This document shows, in pieces, positions 26,017 to 34,246 of a DNA stretch of 64,000 nucleotides. The notes beneath the pieces are model-generated. The model had not been told where the DNA came from. It worked only from the letters and a program-made list of their open reading frames with translations, and searched no databases. Both the position numbers and the translations under genes were made by a program. Within the stretch, counting starts at the first letter, position 1, and every line of letters starts with the position of its first letter. The DNA is from JADJPO01 sp963724535 (lineage in GTDB: Bacteria; Actinomycetota; Actinomycetes; Actinomycetales; Kineosporiaceae), in the NCBI GenBank assembly GCA_963724535.1, contig CAVRVD010000015.1, positions 335,968 through 399,967 on the forward strand. The letters run 5' to 3'.

Positions 26017-26493
26017 TCAGGCCTTGCCGATCAGGATGATCGCGACGATCAGGCCGTAGATGGCGATGCCCTCGGCCAGCCCGACCACGACCATGGCCCG
26101 GCCGAACATCTCGGGCCGCTCACTGATCGCGGCCAGGGCCGCCGCCCCGGTGTAGGCGACCGCGATCGCCGCTCCGATCGAGGACCCCGCGACCGCGACC
26201 GCCGCCCCGATCAGCGCCGACCCGCTTGCGGACGTTGCCCCGTTCGCAGCGACCACACTGGTCGTGATCCCTTGCGGCACAATGGCTGTGACCTCACCCG
26301 CGGAGTTCGCCGCGGCCGGTTCCTGGGCGAGGACGACAGCCAGCACGGCGAGCGCCGCCACCGCCAGCAGCACGGCACCGGCCACCGTGACCGCGACCGC
26401 CACCCGGCCACCCCGGCGGGTCAGCAGCAGGCCGGCACCACCCAGGACTGCGACGCTCACGACGAGCACCGGCAGCATGGTCAACCACACCAT
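26017..26493 (-). CDS. atpK: V/A-type ATPase subunit K (proteolipid ring) with extra N-terminal hairpin
   Basis: A 158-residue membrane protein. The C-terminal half is a proteolipid hairpin: GAAVAVAGSSIGAAIAVAYT, a loop with ISERPEMFGRAM, then VVVGLAEGIAIYGLIVAIIL, whose Glu is the ion-carrying residue. The N-terminal half has two further helices (about residues 3-24 and 30-54) without a second carboxylate, joined by a hydrophilic linker rich in A, S and T. ATG 26493 overlaps the stop of subunit I (TGATG). One ion site per four helices would change the ion-to-ATP ratio of the ring if the N-terminal hairpin is retained. Confidence 0.87.
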   Translation of the reverse strand: MVWLTMLPVLVVSVAVLGGAGLLLTRRGGRVAVAVTVAGAVLLAVAALAVLAVVLAQEPAAANSAGEVTAIVPQGITTSVVAANGATSASGSALIGAAVAVAGSSIGAAIAVAYTGAAALAAISERPEMFGRAMVVVGLAEGIAIYGLIVAIILIGKA

Positions 26494-27824
26494 CACGAGG
26501 TCACCTCGACGGTCGGGGGCCGGGCGGCCGCCGACCCGGAAGGGTCGGCGAGCTGCCACGGCCGGAACGGACGGCCCTCCTCGGCGAAGACCCGCGAGAA
26601 GAGCTCGTAGTACTCCAGGCGCAGGGCCTGGATGCCGGCGACCAGCGCCTCCAGGGCGAAGGTGAGGATGTTGCCCACGACGAACACCAGGATCGCCGCG
26701 AGGATCCCGATCCCCGGTCCCCACAGGGCCGTCGTCCCCTGCCAGACCACGGCGCCGAGCGCGGCGTGGGTGAGCCCGAAGGCAGCGAGCCGCGCGAAGG
26801 AGACGATGTTGGAGCCGAGCCGCACCACCAGGTCCACCAGCTCGACGACGGCCTGCACCACCCCCGAGACGCCGCCGCCGGACTCGACGAGCAGGCCCAC
26901 GAACGCCAAGGCGAGACCCGCCGCCGCGAGCACCACGCCGGAGGCGACCAGCGACTGCGCCGGCAGGGTCACCCCAGCCACGGCCAGCGCCAGGGCGAGG
27001 AACAGCAGCGAGCCCGCGACCCCGGTGCGCGCGTACAGCGCGTAGTTCCAGCCGCCCTCGCGGACCCGGTTCACGGTGCCCAGCGCATACGCCCCGGCGA
27101 TCAGCACGGCTCCGACGCCCACCGCGGCCAGCAGCAGCGGGACCGGCTCGGACAGCGGCTGCAGCCAGAGCACCGGCACGACGCCCGTCGGGCCGAACAT
27201 CTCCCCGTACAGGGCCCCGAACAGCATGCTGGACACCCCGCCACCAGCCAGGAAGACCCACGACCGGCGCAGTCGCTGCGACCGCCCGAGCCGACCGGGA
27301 AGCCGGCCGCTGCGCAGCAGCAGTGCGCCGATCAGGAGCAGGGCGCCGTGGCCCACGTCGCCGAACATCATCCCGAACATCGCCACGTATGCCAGGCCGG
27401 CGACCAGGGTCGGGTCCAGGTCCTGGTACGGCACGGTGGTGTAGGTCTGCACCAGCAGGTCGAAGTTGCGCCCTGCCCCCCGGCCGGGCAACCGGGTCGG
27501 CGGCTGGACCCCCCGCGGCGAGCGCACCGGTGCGGCCGCGCCCCCGACCTCCTGCAGACGGGCGCCCAGCCCGGCGAGCTCGACCTCCGGGGTCCACCCG
27601 GCGAGGGCGGCCACGCCGGACCGGCGCACGGCCGCGGCGGACACCCGGGCGACCTCGTCGTCCTGGTCGTTGGCTGGCTCCGTGCCCGGACCGGCGTCGG
27701 CAACGGCATCGAGCTCGACCACTCCGGCTCGGCCGACCCGGCGCAGGGTGTCGGTCAGGCACGGCTCGGCCGCCACGATGACCACGCGCCGCATCCGTTG
27801 CGGGCGGAACCGATCAGGCCGCAC
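26493..27824 (-). CDS. atpI: V/A-type ATPase subunit I (membrane stator, a-subunit)
   Basis: A protein of about 443 residues with a short N-terminal cytoplasmic part and seven or so C-terminal membrane helices. Family markers are MFGMMFGDVGHGALLLIGAL, ALYGEMFGPTGVVPV and RLGSNIVSFARLAAFGLTHA, which carries the essential half-channel arginine. I chose GTG 27824, which has GGAGGT eight bases upstream and overlaps the subunit C stop. ATG 27794 is the alternative. The usual N-terminal domain of ~300 residues is shortened to about 150 here. Confidence 0.88.
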   Translation of the reverse strand: MRPDRFRPQRMRRVVIVAAEPCLTDTLRRVGRAGVVELDAVADAGPGTEPANDQDDEVARVSAAAVRRSGVAALAGWTPEVELAGLGARLQEVGGAAAPVRSPRGVQPPTRLPGRGAGRNFDLLVQTYTTVPYQDLDPTLVAGLAYVAMFGMMFGDVGHGALLLIGALLLRSGRLPGRLGRSQRLRRSWVFLAGGGVSSMLFGALYGEMFGPTGVVPVLWLQPLSEPVPLLLAAVGVGAVLIAGAYALGTVNRVREGGWNYALYARTGVAGSLLFLALALAVAGVTLPAQSLVASGVVLAAAGLALAFVGLLVESGGGVSGVVQAVVELVDLVVRLGSNIVSFARLAAFGLTHAALGAVVWQGTTALWGPGIGILAAILVFVVGNILTFALEALVAGIQALRLEYYELFSRVFAEEGRPFRPWQLADPSGSAAARPPTVEVTS

Positions 27825-28743
27825 CGCCGAGCACCTCCTCCAGCCGGGCGCCGGTTCCGATGGCAGCGGCGGCCAGCGCCGCGCTGACCCGGTGGGCGTC
27901 CGCCCCGAGCACCGCCATCGCCCCGACGACAAGCTCCGGACCGGGCAGCGGACGGCGCAGCAGCCGGGCGCCGTCCGCGGCCAGCTGGGTCCACAGCGCC
28001 GCCTCGGCGGTCCACAGCCGCTCGGGCGAGGTGACACCGTCCAGCACCGCCCGGGCCGCCGGGGCCAGGGCGTCGCGCAACTCCACCAAGGACTGGGCGG
28101 CCGGCCATCGACGACCGAGCAGCCGGCTGAGTTCGGCCGCGGCGCGGTCCGGCAGGGGACGGGACTCGACCACCTGGGCGCGCGCCACGAGCAGAACGGC
28201 GGCGGTGCGGGCCCAGGGCCGGGCCGGCGGGGCCATCCGGCTCGCCCGGGCCAACCAGGCGGCGGTCAGCTCGTCGCGAATGCTGGCCGGGTCAGTGGAG
28301 GTGACCTCCCCCCAGGCCGAGGCGGCGATCTCGGACCGGGCGGCCTCGACCGATGTCGTCGTTCGCACCCGGTTCCACGCGGTCGACAGGGCGCCCAGCT
28401 CGAAGGGTGGGCGGGACCCGCCGCCGGCCAGACTCACCAGGTGCCCGACCAGGTTCTCCCGTTCGAAGGCCGCCATGGCGGTCCGCGGCAGGGTCGTGCC
28501 GGCCGACGGCAGCCACCCGGCCAGCACCCGGATCTGCCAGAGGGTGGCGTCGGCGACCGCCCGCTGGGCGGCGACCAGGCCGGGCGGCGCGGCGACGACG
28601 TCGGCGTACGCGGTGCCGTCGAGCTGTCGGCGCGCCGCCTCGAGGGAGGGTGCCACCGCGAGCCGGCGCGCCGCGGCCAGCCCGAGTCGGCGCCGGGCCA
28701 TCGAGCGGGCACGGACGCCAGCCGCCACCCAACCGGCGCTCAC
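27814..28743 (-). CDS. atpC: V/A-type ATPase subunit C (AC39-like)
   Basis: A 309-residue, mostly helical protein rich in Ala and Arg, consistent with subunit C, which links the rotor stalk to the proteolipid ring. Recognisable pieces include FERENLVGHLVSLAGGG and an arginine/alanine-rich three-repeat helical layout. Sequence similarity is low by nature; the call leans on gene order between the coiled-coil gene and subunit I. GTG start overlaps the previous stop (GTGA). Confidence 0.75.
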   Translation of the reverse strand: MSAGWVAAGVRARSMARRRLGLAAARRLAVAPSLEAARRQLDGTAYADVVAAPPGLVAAQRAVADATLWQIRVLAGWLPSAGTTLPRTAMAAFERENLVGHLVSLAGGGSRPPFELGALSTAWNRVRTTTSVEAARSEIAASAWGEVTSTDPASIRDELTAAWLARASRMAPPARPWARTAAVLLVARAQVVESRPLPDRAAAELSRLLGRRWPAAQSLVELRDALAPAARAVLDGVTSPERLWTAEAALWTQLAADGARLLRRPLPGPELVVGAMAVLGADAHRVSAALAAAAIGTGARLEEVLGGAA

Positions 28744-29189
28744 GACGGACCTGCCGGGACGGCGGGTGCCTGCGGCCGCGCCGCGTCCCGCACCGTGGCG
28801 ACGAGGAGGTCCACGGCCCCTGGCAGGCCCTGCTCGGCCCGGGCGAGCAGCTCGGTGGCGTGCTCCGAGGCCTCGCTCAGCAGCCGGTCGCTCTCCCGCT
28901 GCCCCGCCGCCTGGACCCGGGCGGCCGCCTCGGCACGCGCCTCGGCCGCATCGAGCCGGGCCCTGGCCTGGATCTCCTGAACCGACCGGGCCGTCTGCTC
29001 CTCCAGCGCGCGGACGGCGCTGTGCGCCTCCTGGCGGATCGTCTCGGTCTGGGCCAGAACGGGTTCGAGCGCGGCGAGGACGGCCAGCGCCTCGACGTCC
29101 TCGGGGAGGTCGGAGGGCACTCCGACCCGGCTGACGGCGCCCGGCGCGGCGGACGGCCGGAAGCGCTCCAGCAGGTCGCGTCCCGGCAT
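28740..29189 (-). CDS. Coiled-coil stator subunit of V/A-type ATPase (G/H-like)
   Basis: A 149-residue protein: MPGRDLLERFRPSAAPGA, then a long helical coiled-coil region (about residues 45-125) rich in Ala, Glu, Gln and Arg, and a Pro-rich tail. It is the first gene of the ATPase operon and fits subunit G/H, the partner of E in the peripheral stalk. ATG 29189 has GAGGAGGA upstream. A nested palindrome lies 62 bases upstream of the start. Confidence 0.75.
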   Translation of the reverse strand: MPGRDLLERFRPSAAPGAVSRVGVPSDLPEDVEALAVLAALEPVLAQTETIRQEAHSAVRALEEQTARSVQEIQARARLDAAEARAEAAARVQAAGQRESDRLLSEASEHATELLARAEQGLPGAVDLLVATVRDAARPQAPAVPAGPS

Positions 29190-29250
29190 CGTGTCCTCCT
29201 CACCCGGACGAGGAAACCTCCTTGTGAGCCTGCGCCGACGGGCCGGTCCC

Positions 29251-29283
29251 GGCATGGGACGAATGTCGTCCGTGGCCCATGCC
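29251..29283 (-). promoter_or_regulatory. Nested palindrome upstream of the V/A-ATPase operon
   Basis: GGCATGGG (29251-29258) pairs with CCCATGCC (29276-29283). Inside it GGACGA-ATG-TCGTCC (29257-29271) forms a second perfect palindrome. The position before the first ATPase gene suggests an operator or a 5' leader hairpin. The downstream end of the antiporter remnant is 41 bases away, so it could also be that gene's terminator. Confidence 0.5.
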
Positions 29284-29323
29284 CAGCGCCGCTTGTCGGC
29301 ATCGAGTTCGGCGAGGTCGCGCC

Positions 29324-30154
29324 CTACGCAGTCAGGTGGTGCCGAAAACGCCAGCGCCACGACTCACCGGGCTCGATCGACTGCATCACCGGGTGGCCGG
29401 TCGACTCCCAATGGGCAGTGGCGTGCTGGCTGGGTGAGGAGTCACAGCAACCGACCTGACCGCAGGCCAGGCAGAGCCGCAACGCCACCCACATCGACCC
29501 CTTGGCCAAGCACTCGGCGCACACCGGGTCGGCGACGGGAGCGACCGCTGGAGCTGCGTCGAGGTCGACGCACTGGTCGCTCTGGCGACTCTCGTCCACG
29601 CGTTGCCCCTCGTGCAGCTCGACCCGGGTCTGGACCGCGGAGTCCAGCATCGACTCCTCGACATCGAGCATCGCCAGCACCTCGGCCACCACATCGGAGG
29701 CGACCGTGCCGCCCGCGCGGATCTGCAACACTCGCTGTCGCTCGCCGGCGATCATGGCCAGCCGAGCCCGCGCGTACAGCTCGCTCGGGCTCTGGACCTC
29801 CGGCGTGGTCCCCAGTCGCTCCCAGGCAGCGAAGTTGCGCTGCTCGACGCGTTGGCGGATCAGGGCGAACACACCGTGTGGGTCGGGGTCGGGCATCCGG
29901 TCGAGCACCGCCAACCCGGCTATGGTCGCCTGCTGCAACAGCGTCGCGCGTGCGAGCGCGTCGGCGACGGGGTCACGCGCAGGCAGGCGCCAATGCTGGT
30001 GTCTCCACCGCCCTAGTGTGAGGGGCCTCAGTGACGCAGGGACGGGTGGCTTCTCGGGGTAGCGCGAGGCACGAGCGCGCGAATCTGCTCGTCGAGCTCG
30101 CGGCTCCCAACATGATCGCGCGCCACAAACGCATCGGAGATCCAGGTGAAGCAC
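29324..30154 (-). pseudogene. C-terminal remnant of Na+/H+ antiporter with UBP-type zinc finger
   Basis: From about 29990 downward the protein matches the cytoplasmic tail of actinobacterial CPA1 Na+/H+ antiporters: DPVADALARATLLQQATIAG, RARLAMIAGERQRVLQIR, then a ubiquitin-protease-type zinc finger (CAECLAKGSMWVALRLCLAC, GCCDSSPSQHATAHWESTGH). No transmembrane region is encoded. The 50 or so residues before DPVADAL do not look like the family, and no antiporter helices occur upstream in any frame. I read it as a 5'-truncated gene whose end is intact. A free-standing zinc-finger protein is possible if a start exists near 30000. It is next to a possibly Na+-coupled ATPase. Confidence 0.7.
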
Positions 30155-30245
30155 AGCCGGCTCTCAGGCAGAAGGAGTTGCCTGAGTCGTGCAGGCCCTG
30201 CGGTGACGCCGCGGCGAGACCGGCACGAGAGTGAGGCGATCGAGA

Positions 30246-30566
30246 ATGAGACTCTTCCATGGAGCGACGACGCAGCTGCCCGACGGGACACGCGCAGACA
30301 TCGCCGACGTCATCGGCGATCCGGTGTCCCGTGGGTCGACCTACGTGGAGGTGGCACTGCCCGGACACCTCCAGGGGACGCAGCTGATCCCGATCGACGT
30401 GCTGGGCGGCCGCGAAGGTCATGCCGCCCTGTCGTGGGCGACGACACGGGTGCAGAGCGACCCGGAGGTCGCAGAGGTGGTCGTCTTCGACCTGGCACCC
30501 CAGCAGGAGGCGAGCGGCGGTACTCCGCCTGCTTCCAGAGGTACGCCGCCACGGGCGCACGGATGA
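30246..30566 (+). CDS. Hypothetical small protein, possibly PRC-barrel-like
   Basis: A 106-residue protein: MRLFHGATTQLPDGTRADIA, then DVIGDPVSRGSTYVEVALPG and LIPIDVLGG. The pattern of a strand-rich core with IGDPVSR...V...LIPIDVL recalls PRC-barrel proteins, but the match is weak. I chose ATG 30246 (GAGG nine bases upstream) over GTG 30231. The neighbours on both sides are on the minus strand, so it is a single-gene unit. Low certainty about function. Confidence 0.5.
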   Translation: MRLFHGATTQLPDGTRADIADVIGDPVSRGSTYVEVALPGHLQGTQLIPIDVLGGREGHAALSWATTRVQSDPEVAEVVVFDLAPQQEASGGTPPASRGTPPRAHG

Positions 30567-30587
30567 CCGGGCCACCGTCAGTGACCG

Positions 30588-31448
30588 TCAGTCGAGTGCC
30601 AGAGAGGTGGCCGCGCGCAGGAGCGCCGCGACGATCTGCGGGTCACCGGTGACGTGAGTGTCCAGTTCGGCGGGGGTCGTCCGGTTGGCGACCAGGCGGC
30701 AGAACGCCACGGCGTCCGTGACGACGCCTACCGAAAGGGTGGCCGGTCCCTGGTCCCCCATGGCGAGCTGCCAGGTGCCGCCGCCCGGTCCGGTCAGGAC
30801 TAGGCGCAGCGCGATGGGATCGGTGAGCCCGCACGCGGCCGCTGCTCCGGGCAGCAGGCTGGCCGCCAGCCGCGTCATCAGGGTCAGCGTCGAGGCGTCG
30901 GGCTGGGATCGGCGCAGATCCAGCGTCTGCCGGATGTCGTTCTCGTGCGTCCACAGTTCGAACGTCCGGGCGACGCACAGGGCCGAGACCGGCAGGCGGA
31001 ACCCGTACATGGCGACCCGGGCGTCCGGGTCGGCTGCCCCGAGGAGGTCGATCGTGCGAGAGATCGCGGACACCCACGCGCCGCGCGTGGCCTCGACCGG
31101 TTGCCCGCTCTGGCGAACCGCCGACGGCTGCGACGAGGCCACGTGGTCGGCCGCCGCCACCGTCGGGTCTCCGGTCAGCGCGCGCTGCATGTCCTCCTCG
31201 ACGCCGATCAGGTGGCCGATCAGTCCCTGGACGTCGAGACCGCGTAGCGCGGGCCGACGCCACTGCGCATCAGTGAGCGTGCCGAGCAGGGCCGTCAGAG
31301 CGTCGGCGGTACGGCGGAACGCCTCGACCTCGGAGATCGGGTCGGGCTCGGGGGTGGCGCGGCCGGCCGGCCGAAGGCCCAGTGAGCGGTCGAGTACTCG
31401 CTGACGCAGGCCCTCGGGCGGGGCCGCCGGTCCGGTGGGGGTACTCAT
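30588..31448 (-). CDS. Maleylpyruvate isomerase family (mycothiol-dependent, DinB-fold) protein coupled to an ECF sigma factor
   Basis: A 286-residue protein with the DinB-like four-helix MDMPI N-terminal domain (VEAFRRTADALTALLGTL, GHLIGVEEDMQRAL, ARTFELWTHENDIRQTL) and a C-terminal alpha/beta domain (LRLVLTGPGGGTWQLAMGD). Metal-ligand candidates are His in LIGHLIG and in LWTHENDI. Family members use or bind mycothiol. ATG 31448 overlaps the stop of the sigma factor gene (ATGA), the spacing normally seen for anti-sigma factors. It may therefore regulate that sigma factor rather than act as an isomerase (inference). Confidence 0.82.
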   Translation of the reverse strand: MSTPTGPAAPPEGLRQRVLDRSLGLRPAGRATPEPDPISEVEAFRRTADALTALLGTLTDAQWRRPALRGLDVQGLIGHLIGVEEDMQRALTGDPTVAAADHVASSQPSAVRQSGQPVEATRGAWVSAISRTIDLLGAADPDARVAMYGFRLPVSALCVARTFELWTHENDIRQTLDLRRSQPDASTLTLMTRLAASLLPGAAAACGLTDPIALRLVLTGPGGGTWQLAMGDQGPATLSVGVVTDAVAFCRLVANRTTPAELDTHVTGDPQIVAALLRAATSLALD

Positions 31449-32005
31449 GACGACTCCAACAGGGTCTGGTCCAGGACCGCCTCCAGCGAGGCGAGCGCCG
31501 CCCGCAGCCGCGACTTGGCGGTCCCCTCCGGGATGCCCGCCGCCGCCGCTGCCTCGCGATACGACTTCCCGTGGAAGTAGGCCAGTTCCACCAGGCGGCG
31601 CTGCTCGGCGGGTAACAGGCAGACGGCTTCCCGGACGAGCCGGGCCGCTTCGCGGGCGGCCAGATCGTCGCCCGGGGACGCGGGTGGAGGGTCGAGGGTC
31701 AGCCGATGATGACGTTCGTGCCGGGCGAGTCGGCGAGCGTCGGCGCGGACGGCGTCGATGGCCCGGCTCCGGGCCAGCACCATCAGGTACGCGCGCAACG
31801 GGGCGGCAGCCGGGTCGTAGCGCTGCGGGTGGGTCCACAGCTGCACGAAGACGTCCTGGACGACGTCCTGCGCGGCGCTCGCGTCCCTCACCACGCGCAG
31901 CGCGACAGCGTGAACGGCGGGGGCGAACCGGTCGTAGGCCTCGGCCAGCGCGAGGTCGTCGCCTGCCGCGAGACGGGCGACGAGCAGGGCGTCGGTCCCT
32001 TCCAT
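31445..32005 (-). CDS. ECF-type RNA polymerase sigma factor
   Basis: A 186-residue sigma factor similar to the SigK/ECF19 group. Region 2 appears as ASAAQDVVQDVFVQLWTHPQ and RAYLMVLARSRAIDAVR. Region 4 appears as LLPAEQRRLVELAYFHGKSY and IPEGTAKSRLRAALASL. I chose ATG 32005 (MEGTDALLVARLAAGDD); upstream codons in the same frame do not look like protein. It shares an ATGA overlap with a maleylpyruvate-isomerase-fold gene, which replaces the usual zinc-finger anti-sigma gene here. Confidence 0.9.
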   Translation of the reverse strand: MEGTDALLVARLAAGDDLALAEAYDRFAPAVHAVALRVVRDASAAQDVVQDVFVQLWTHPQRYDPAAAPLRAYLMVLARSRAIDAVRADARRLARHERHHRLTLDPPPASPGDDLAAREAARLVREAVCLLPAEQRRLVELAYFHGKSYREAAAAAGIPEGTAKSRLRAALASLEAVLDQTLLESS

Positions 32006-32103
32006 CGCCTCGACGGTAGGACGGTGCCGTCGCCGGGGCAACGGCCGGCCTGGTCGCAACTGCTGCGCGGCGGAGCGCTCCGGCAGGACTGGAGCGATCG
32101 CGA

Positions 32104-32532
32104 TCACCCGGAGACGGCGGCCAGTGCCCCTACCTGGGTCAGCAGGCCGAGGAAATCGGCGACCGACCAACGCTCCACGCACCGGCTGTCCCCGAACCGG
32201 AGCACGGTGATTCCGGGGATCTCGAAGCTCTTCCCGGTGCCGGGTACTGCGAGGAAGTCCCCGACGTGCGTCCCCGCGAACCGGAACCGACAGGTGAGGT
32301 AGTCCCCGTCGATGTGCATGGCGTCAGTGAGTACGTGGGCGTCGGGGAACGCCTCGAAGATCTGCTCGTAGAAGGCCCTGGCCGCCGGCTTAGTCTGCAA
32401 GGGTCCCGGCGTGTATCCGTGGAGCACGACGTCGTCGTCGTAGAGGATCTCGAAATACGCTGCGCGGCGCTGCGGGTCGTTGAAGCACTCGATCGCGGCC
32501 ATACATGTCTGCTTCATGATCTGCGCATCCAT
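32104..32532 (-). CDS. SnoaL-like/NTF2-fold protein
   Basis: A 142-residue protein of the SnoaL-like polyketide cyclase/ester cyclase group: MKQTCMAAIECFNDPQRRAA, a pocket segment FRFAGTHVGDF and the terminal ITVLRFGDSRCVERWSVAD. Such proteins form alpha+beta barrels binding small hydrophobic molecules; the substrate is not predictable. ATG 32532 has AGGGG upstream. It lies divergent to the FAD monooxygenase at 32705, with 172 bases between, and may be co-regulated with it. Confidence 0.83.
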   Translation of the reverse strand: MDAQIMKQTCMAAIECFNDPQRRAAYFEILYDDDVVLHGYTPGPLQTKPAARAFYEQIFEAFPDAHVLTDAMHIDGDYLTCRFRFAGTHVGDFLAVPGTGKSFEIPGITVLRFGDSRCVERWSVADFLGLLTQVGALAAVSG

Positions 32533-32704
32533 GGCTGTCACCCCTGTCGTCGGGACGTGTGGTCATCTCTGGTACGTCGCCGCGCCACGCCCCGGATGAC
32601 GTCATCCGGCCAGGCCGGCGGTGTCGTATCCCACCCGAACCCGGAGCCCGATCTCGCGTCGACGTCGGCCCCAGGCGACCCGTTCAGCGTCAGAGGAGAC
32701 CACC

Positions 32705-34246
32705 ATGCGTTCGCACCTGTCCTCGCAGCCGATCCGCCGGCCGGAAGCCGCCGATCCGACGCGGCGCCGGGCCGTCGTCCTGGGCGGAAGCCTCGCCGGC
32801 CTGCTCACCGCGCGCGTCCTCGCCGACCACGTGGACGAGGTCGTCGTCGTTGACCGGGACGACCTCGACTGCGAGCTCACCGGCCCGCGGCGCGGCGTCG
32901 CCCAGTCCCGCCACACGCACGGCCTGCTGGTGCGCGGCACGGACGCGATCGAGAGCATCGTCCCTGGCTTCACCGAGGGTCTCCTCGCCCGGGGCGCGTT
33001 GCGGGCCGATGTGTTGGCCCAGAGTCGGTGGCTGATGTCCGACAACCTCCTGTCCCGTAGGGCACCCGGGCTGGTAGGGCTGCTCGCGTCGCGCACCCTG
33101 GTGGAATCCGAGGTCCGCCGACGGGTGGCACCGTTACCCCAGGTGGTCCTGCTCGGAGGCCACGACATCGTCGGCCTGCGCACGGGTCCGGGCGGCACCG
33201 GCGTGGCCGGCGTCGTCCTCACCGCACGACCACAGCATCGGGTCGGCCACCAGCCGGACGGGGACAACGACGGGCCGAGACCGGTAGGCGACCTGGCGGC
33301 CGACCTCGTCGTCGACGCCACCGGGCGTGGCTCGAGGGCGCCGCGCTGGCTGGCCGATCTGGGGTACCCGGTCCCCGAGGAGACGCTCGTGGACGCCCAC
33401 GTCCGGTACATGACCCGCCTGTTCTGCAGCCGACACGGCGTGCTCGACGACCTGGACGCCGACATCGTGGGGACCCGGCCGACGTCCGGTCGCGCCGGCG
33501 TTGCCCTGCGCCAGGAGGACGGCCTGTGGACGGTCACCCTTGCCGGGCAGTTCGGTGAACAGCCCCCTGCCGACCTCGAGGGGTTCCGCGCCTTCGCGCA
33601 CACCCTGCCCACTGCGGGCATCGCGGCCATCGTCGAGCACTGCGAACCCGTCGGCGAGGGCATGCGGTTCACCTACCCGACCAGCCGCTGGCGGCACTGG
33701 GAGGACCTGGACCGGCGCCTCGACGGCCTGGTCGTCATCGGGGATGCGGTCTGCTCGTTCAACCCGATCTACGGGCAGGGTATGAGCTCGGCCGCACAGC
33801 AGGTGCTCGAACTACGGGAACTCCTGCAGGCCAACGGAACCCACAACCTCGGCGCCCGGTCGGCGAAGGCCTTCGCCCGCGTCGTCGCGACGCCGTGGGC
33901 GCTCGCGACCGGCTCCGACCGGCGCTTCCCGGGCCAACCGGCCAAGCCGCTGACCGAACGACTCCTCGACCACTACCAGGACCGGTTGCTGGAGGTCGCC
34001 ACCGAGGATCCGATCGTCACGATGGCCTTCGGGCGAGTGCTCAACCTGCTCGCGCCCCCGCCCAGCCTGCTGGCACCCCCACTCGCCTGGCGGGTCCTCG
34101 GCCCGCGCTCACACCGGATCGTCCACCGAGCCCGAGCCGCTCGGTCGCAACGAGCGACAACCAGCGCAGCACGCCAGAGTTCCAAGCCGACACAGCACGA
34201 TCCGGGGGTAATCACCGTGTTGAGCTCGCCTCGACCGGCCCGTTGA
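32705..34246 (+). CDS. FAD-dependent oxidoreductase/monooxygenase
   Basis: A 513-residue flavoprotein: N-terminal dinucleotide fold RRAVVLGGSLAGLLTARVLA, the DG-like LVVDATGRGSRAPRWLADL and the FAD-ribityl motif LVVIGDAVCSFNPIYGQGMS. It resembles the geranylgeranyl reductase/FAD-binding monooxygenase family of secondary metabolism. ATG 32705 has GGAG upstream; earlier in-frame codons overlap nothing useful. Its last 35 bases overlap the end of the convergent cyclase-like gene. Substrate unknown; the divergent SnoaL-like gene suggests a small aromatic or lipid compound. Confidence 0.85.
   Translation: MRSHLSSQPIRRPEAADPTRRRAVVLGGSLAGLLTARVLADHVDEVVVVDRDDLDCELTGPRRGVAQSRHTHGLLVRGTDAIESIVPGFTEGLLARGALRADVLAQSRWLMSDNLLSRRAPGLVGLLASRTLVESEVRRRVAPLPQVVLLGGHDIVGLRTGPGGTGVAGVVLTARPQHRVGHQPDGDNDGPRPVGDLAADLVVDATGRGSRAPRWLADLGYPVPEETLVDAHVRYMTRLFCSRHGVLDDLDADIVGTRPTSGRAGVALRQEDGLWTVTLAGQFGEQPPADLEGFRAFAHTLPTAGIAAIVEHCEPVGEGMRFTYPTSRWRHWEDLDRRLDGLVVIGDAVCSFNPIYGQGMSSAAQQVLELRELLQANGTHNLGARSAKAFARVVATPWALATGSDRRFPGQPAKPLTERLLDHYQDRLLEVATEDPIVTMAFGRVLNLLAPPPSLLAPPLAWRVLGPRSHRIVHRARAARSQRATTSAARQSSKPTQHDPGVITVLSSPRPAR

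Noticed and set aside
29251..29283. DosR/DevR-type box before the ATPase operon
   Set aside because: GGGAC is followed by seven bases rather than four before GTCC; the spacing does not match the DosR consensus.
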